Source: Clostridiales bacterium oral taxon 876 str. F0540 (GTDB lineage Bacteria; Bacillota; Clostridia; Clostridiales; Clostridiaceae). Taken from it: 64,000 bases of DNA. The stretch spans positions 31,056 through 95,055 of the forward strand of contig KE993467.1 in the NCBI GenBank assembly GCA_000466585.1, in the 5' to 3' direction. Positions 60,639 to 64,000 of this stretch are shown piece after piece (positions within the stretch are counted from its first letter, which is position 1; every line of letters starts with the position of its first letter). Under the pieces are notes generated by a model that had not been told where the DNA came from, searched no databases, and was given only the letters and a program-made list of their open reading frames with translations. Position numbers and translations under genes: made by a program.

Positions 60639-61736
60639 ATGGCAGAAAACGTAAAAAGAATTGCATTACTTACAGGTGGTGGAGACTGTCCTGGATTAAA
60701 CGCAGTATTAAGAGCAGCAACTAGAACAGCAATTTTGAAATATGGTTATGAAGTTATCGGATACAAGTTTGGATATAGAGGGTTATACAACAATGATTAT
60801 ATGCCGCTGACTCTTGATACGGTATCAGGTATTTTACATAAAGGCGGTACAATTTTATACAGTTCTAATAAAGACAACCTATTTGACTATTTGGTAGAAG
60901 AAGATGGAAAGATGGTTAAAAAGGATGTTTCTGATGTAGCTGTAGAGAATTTAAAAGAAGCTGGTGTAGATGTGCTTGTTGTTATCGGTGGAGATGGTAC
61001 ATTAACAAGTGCGAGAGACTTTGCAAGAAAAGGTGTTAAGGTTATAGGTGTACCTAAAACTATAGACAATGACCTTGCTTCAACTGATGTTACATTCGGT
61101 TTCAATACTGCAGTAGGTGTGGCTACAGAAGCACTTGACAGACTTCATACAACAGCTGAATCACATCATAGAATAATGATACTTGAAGTTATGGGAAGAA
61201 ATGCAGGTTGGATTGCATTAGAATCAGGTATAGCAGGTTCTGCTGACGTTATTTTAATACCAGAAATTCCATATGATATAAACAAAATTGTTGAAAAGAT
61301 TAATGATAGAAAGAAACAGGGAAAAGTATTCAGTATAATAGTAGTTGCTGAAGGAGCTAAGTCTAAAGACGGTGATGTTGTAATAAGTAAAATAGTTGAA
61401 GACAGTCCAGACCCTATTAGATTAGGAGGAATCGCCAACAAACTTGCTTTGGATCTAGAAAGACTGATAAAGGATCATGAAATAAGAAGCACAGTTCTTG
61501 GTCATGTTCAAAGAGGGGGAATAACTTCAACATATGATAGAGTTCTCTCTACTAAATATGGGGTTGCTGCTGCTGATTTGATAAATGAAGGTAAGTTTGG
61601 CAACATGGTATGCTTAAAAGGTAATGAGCTATCTTATGATAGTCTTGAAAATGTTATTGGAAAAACTAAAAATGTTGATCCGAACGGTGAATTAGTTGAA
61701 GTTGCAAGAAGCATTGGAATTTCATTTGGTGACTAG
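60639..61736 (+). CDS. pfkA: 6-phosphofructokinase
   Basis: The 365-aa enzyme has the PFK motifs LTGGGDCPGLNAVLR (residues 11-25), GGDGTLTS with G120, PKTIDND (139-145) with catalytic D143/D145, EVMGRNAGW and HVQRGG. G120 favours ATP as the donor, whereas K140 in PKTIDND is the residue of pyrophosphate-type enzymes. This mixed pattern belongs to the group III PFKs, in which both donors occur. AGTATTTGGAGGG lies before the ATG. No pyruvate kinase gene follows, unlike in many clostridia. It phosphorylates fructose-6-phosphate in glycolysis. Confidence 0.92.
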   Translation: MAENVKRIALLTGGGDCPGLNAVLRAATRTAILKYGYEVIGYKFGYRGLYNNDYMPLTLDTVSGILHKGGTILYSSNKDNLFDYLVEEDGKMVKKDVSDVAVENLKEAGVDVLVVIGGDGTLTSARDFARKGVKVIGVPKTIDNDLASTDVTFGFNTAVGVATEALDRLHTTAESHHRIMILEVMGRNAGWIALESGIAGSADVILIPEIPYDINKIVEKINDRKKQGKVFSIIVVAEGAKSKDGDVVISKIVEDSPDPIRLGGIANKLALDLERLIKDHEIRSTVLGHVQRGGITSTYDRVLSTKYGVAAADLINEGKFGNMVCLKGNELSYDSLENVIGKTKNVDPNGELVEVARSIGISFGD

Positions 61737-61741
61737 AATTG

Positions 61742-61767
61742 TAGGCATGCAGAATTTTGCATGCCTA
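61742..61767 (+). terminator. Terminator of pfkA
   Basis: A 10-bp stem TAGGCATGCA / TGCATGCCTA with a 6-nt loop; the T tail is short (TTATAT). Confidence 0.75.
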
Positions 61768-61821
61768 TTATATCATAATGCATTGGGGAACTAAAAGAGG
61801 TATGATAACCTGGAGGGAATT

Positions 61822-62601
61822 ATGAAAGAAATAAAGAGATACATAGATACAAGAATAGGAGATTATAGCTTTTATTTTGAAGATATAGATAGTGGTTATT
61901 CATATTCTTTGAATGAGAAAGCAATAATGCCTTCTGCAAGTTGTATTAAAGTACCTATTGCTATGGCACTTCTAAAGGAAGTGGAAAATGGTTCTATAAA
62001 TCTTGATCATAAGGTATTTGTGAATAAAGAGGAAATGGTAGAAGGAAGCGGAATTATTCATGAACTTGATGAAAAGGATTACTCTATAAGGGAATTACTT
62101 GCTGCCATGTTGATACAAAGTGATAATACTGCAACAAACAAGATCATAGATAGTTTAGGCATGGACAAAATAAATAATTATATCAAGCAAATGGGACTGA
62201 AAGATACTTTACTGAAGAGAAAAATGATGGACTTGAAAGCTAGAGAAAGAGGTCTTGAAAATATAACAAGCAGCTTGGATTTAGCAAATTGCTTTAAAGA
62301 ACTTCATAATGGAAACTATTTAAGCAAAAATAGTAGAGAGTATATAGTAACTATCCTTCGTAAATCACAAAACAGGGATAAGCTTCCCTTTTATATGCCG
62401 GAAAGAGAGTGGAAAAATATAGCTAATAAGACTGGAAGTTTATCAGGTATAGAGAATGATGCTGCACTTATAAATATAGATAAAGGAAACTTTGTATTTG
62501 TTGTTATGGCAAAATCCCTGCCTAACAATATATATGGTATAGTAACTATTTCTAGAGTAGGAAAGATGATGTGGGATATAATAGATAGAAATTGGAAATG
62601 A
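61822..62601 (+). CDS. Class A beta-lactamase-fold serine hydrolase
   Basis: The 259-aa protein has SxxK (S40 to K43, SCIKV), SDN (100-102) and KTG (203-205), the three motifs of the penicillin-recognising fold. There is no signal peptide, and the usual omega-loop Glu is not evident: the segment ARERGLENITSS does not give ExxLN at the right spacing. It is therefore probably not an antibiotic-inactivating beta-lactamase but a related hydrolase of unknown substrate. TGGAGG precedes the ATG; a strong terminator follows. Confidence 0.85.
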   Translation: MKEIKRYIDTRIGDYSFYFEDIDSGYSYSLNEKAIMPSASCIKVPIAMALLKEVENGSINLDHKVFVNKEEMVEGSGIIHELDEKDYSIRELLAAMLIQSDNTATNKIIDSLGMDKINNYIKQMGLKDTLLKRKMMDLKARERGLENITSSLDLANCFKELHNGNYLSKNSREYIVTILRKSQNRDKLPFYMPEREWKNIANKTGSLSGIENDAALINIDKGNFVFVVMAKSLPNNIYGIVTISRVGKMMWDIIDRNWK

Positions 62602-62607
62602 GATTTG

Positions 62608-62634
62608 CGTACATTTTTTATGTACGTTTTTTTT
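62608..62634 (+). terminator. Terminator of the serine hydrolase gene
   Basis: A 7-bp perfect stem CGTACAT / ATGTACG with a 5-nt loop followed by eight Ts. Confidence 0.9.
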
Positions 62635-62751
62635 ACTAAAAAAATATAAAATAATATAATTTTTTTGTTTATTTAATGCTTACTATCTATTAAATTATAA
62701 CAAATTCTATTATACTATTAACGGACAAGCATTTTGTAATGAGGTGAGAAT

Positions 62752-63630
62752 ATGGAGAGCAAGAACTACAAGAAAATTATATTAGATATTATTATAGTAA
62801 CTATCGGATGTATATTGACTGCATTTTCTATTACATCAATCCTAAAACCTAATGGATTGATATCTGGAGGTATAACTGGTATATCAATTATAATGGAAAA
62901 GTTCATTCATGTTAAATATACCTATATATATTATGCCTTATCATTGTTTGTGCTTTTATCAGCGTGGCTTGCAATGGGTAAAAAAGAAGCTTTAAAAATA
63001 ATAACATTATCTGTAACCTTCCCAATTATTTTAATAGTGCTTGAAAATTTAAATTATAATTTTATTAGTAATGATATGATTCTAGCTTCTGTTTATTATG
63101 GAATAATTGGTGGAATAGGAGTTGGACTTGTTCTCAAAAGAGGATTTTCTTTTGGAGGAACAGATACTATTGCGAAACTTTTGCATAGGAAAGTATTTTC
63201 TTTTATTAGTATAAGTGAAATATTATTATGTATAGATGGGACTATAATAGCTAGTTCTGCAATAATTTATGATAAAAAAGTAGCTTTGTATGCTATTATT
63301 TCACAAGTGATTACAGTGAAAGTAATTGACTTGGTTATGTTTGGATTTAGTTCTAAAAAAGTTGAAATTGAAATCATAAGTGATAAACATGAGGAAATAA
63401 CTAAATATATTCTACATGATGTAAAAAGAGGGGTAAGCAGTTCTGAAATCAAGGGAGGTTTTATGAATCTTCCAAGATTAAAAATTTCTACTGTATGTTC
63501 ACCTAGGGAAGCGATGCTTATAAAGGCCTATATAGCTCAATTAGATGAAAATGCATTTATAAATGTTATCCCAGTTATATCTGTCTGGGGAAAAGGTGTT
63601 GGGTTTGATAGATTGGTTGAAGAAGAATAA
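62752..63630 (+). CDS. YitT family membrane protein, copy 2
   Basis: The 292-aa protein has the YitT layout: five to six membrane segments (SILKPNGLISGGITGISIIMEKF; SFGGTDTIAKLLHRKVF) and a C-terminal DUF2179 domain (HDVKRGVSSSEIKGGFMNLPRLKISTVCSPREA). It is clearly a distant paralog of the protein at 55047-55895, not a recent duplicate. GAGGTGAG precedes the ATG. Function is unknown. Confidence 0.88.
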   Translation: MESKNYKKIILDIIIVTIGCILTAFSITSILKPNGLISGGITGISIIMEKFIHVKYTYIYYALSLFVLLSAWLAMGKKEALKIITLSVTFPIILIVLENLNYNFISNDMILASVYYGIIGGIGVGLVLKRGFSFGGTDTIAKLLHRKVFSFISISEILLCIDGTIIASSAIIYDKKVALYAIISQVITVKVIDLVMFGFSSKKVEIEIISDKHEEITKYILHDVKRGVSSSEIKGGFMNLPRLKISTVCSPREAMLIKAYIAQLDENAFINVIPVISVWGKGVGFDRLVEEE

Positions 63631-63679
63631 AAGTGCTCTTTGAAATAATTAACTGCCTAAAGAGTAAATAAAAGAAGAT

Positions 63680-63737
63680 TAACGCATAGGATATTTAGGG
63701 ATTTCTTATAGGAAACTCTTGAACGTCCTATGCGTTA
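63680..63737 (+). terminator. Hairpin downstream of the second YitT gene
   Basis: A 12-bp perfect stem TAACGCATAGGA / TCCTATGCGTTA encloses a 34-nt loop and is followed by TTTGTATTTT. It could be a terminator of the YitT gene or part of an RNA structure. Confidence 0.55.
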
Positions 63738-64000
63738 TTTGTATTTTCTGAGTTTAATGAAAAATGTGTTTAGTTTGCAAATTTATTATGATTCACATAT
63801 ACTCTTCCTCGCGTATCAGCATACGAAAGTTATAGTTAAAGAGAGAAATTTATAGATATGATTAACTATTTTCATATAAACAAAGATTTTATATTTATGT
63901 GAGGTTGCATATATGATACTATATTCTTTGTCGCTGACGCAAAGCGGCAATAAATCATCTAGACAATCTTCAATATTTAATAGTAAATAAAAATTACTTT
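63738..64000. other. Right-end region without a convincing gene
   Basis: About 260 nt, AT-rich with a local GC island (GTCGCTGACGCAAAGCGGC, 63931-63949) that forms an 8-bp hairpin with flanking TTG/CAA. A 25-codon ORF (63913-63990; starts MILYSLSLTQSGNKSS) has GAGG 8 nt before its ATG, but I cannot support it as a gene. I recognise no tRNA or rRNA. Confidence 0.4.

Noticed and set aside
1..64000. CRISPR arrays, insertion sequences, prophage, tRNA and rRNA genes
   Set aside because: Looked for on both strands; no regular spaced repeats, transposase or integrase frames, or recognisable RNA genes were found.

Overview
The window looks like an ordinary stretch of chromosome from a low-GC, spore-forming-type anaerobe of the Clostridiaceae (Clostridium sensu lato). 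The reasons are strongly AT-rich intergenic DNA, strong AGGAGG-type ribosome binding sites with many GTG/TTG starts, a class III fructose-1,6-bisphosphatase, ATP-type PEP carboxykinase, MurT/GatD peptidoglycan amidation, DUF6762 and DUF1232 proteins and PTS-based sugar uptake. I see no rRNA or tRNA genes, transposase, phage genes or CRISPR array. The exact species cannot be read from the sequence.

Region 1 (1-11.5 kb). The end of a VIT/von Willebrand A protein is followed by the most distinctive locus of the window. A PRD-type PTS regulator and an RDD membrane protein precede a lactose/cellobiose-family PTS (EIIA, EIIB, EIIC). Then come a stand-alone protein resembling only the N-terminal part of glycine-reductase GrdB, a glycosylasparaginase, an M20 dipeptidase, CutC and a MupG-type 6-phospho-glycosidase. 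It ends at a 19-bp perfect hairpin. Two near-identical palindromes (TTCCTAATA[C/G]TAGGAA) lie before the regulator and before EIIA and are probable operators. I read the locus as an uptake and dismantling pathway for a sugar-amino acid or glycopeptide compound such as a glycosyl-asparagine or muropeptide fragment. No such pathway is known to me with this gene set.

Region 2 (11.7-25 kb). A MoxR ATPase/DUF58/transglutaminase operon with a trailing Amidase_6-like protein is followed by CCA-adding enzyme, an L,D-transpeptidase lipoprotein and BrnQ on the minus strand. Next are an unannotated 33-codon ORF with an excellent ribosome binding site, a subtilisin-like lipoprotein, fbp and an SDR oxidoreductase.

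Region 3 (25-33 kb). A serine-palmitoyltransferase-like alpha-oxoamine synthase sits divergent from the SDR. It is followed by a heterodimeric ABC exporter with one degenerate ATP site, a small lipoprotein, a secreted coiled-coil protein, a lipid kinase and a LiaI-like membrane protein.

Region 4 (33-40.5 kb). This is an inorganic ion section: DUF47/PiT phosphate uptake behind a run of 10-11-nt spaced pho-box-like repeats, MntP-type manganese exporter, a CNNM/CorC-like protein, a Fur-family regulator and a convergent zinc-type ABC transporter that lacks a binding-protein gene here.

Region 5 (40.5-53 kb). HD-GYP protein faces a membrane protein with a degenerate GGDEF domain. Then come rhomboid protease, a divergent FtsH-type protease, a DUF1232 protein, RNase HI, two tandem HTH-TPR regulators and MurT/GatD.

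Region 6 (53-64 kb). This part holds central metabolism and envelope functions: a TPR protein, two YitT proteins, ManA, PckA, an FUSC-like protein, UppP (ribosome binding site inside a hexanucleotide repeat), 6-phosphofructokinase and a class A beta-lactamase-fold hydrolase. About 370 nt at the right end have no convincing gene. Most genes are bounded by clear hairpin terminators, many shared between convergent genes.
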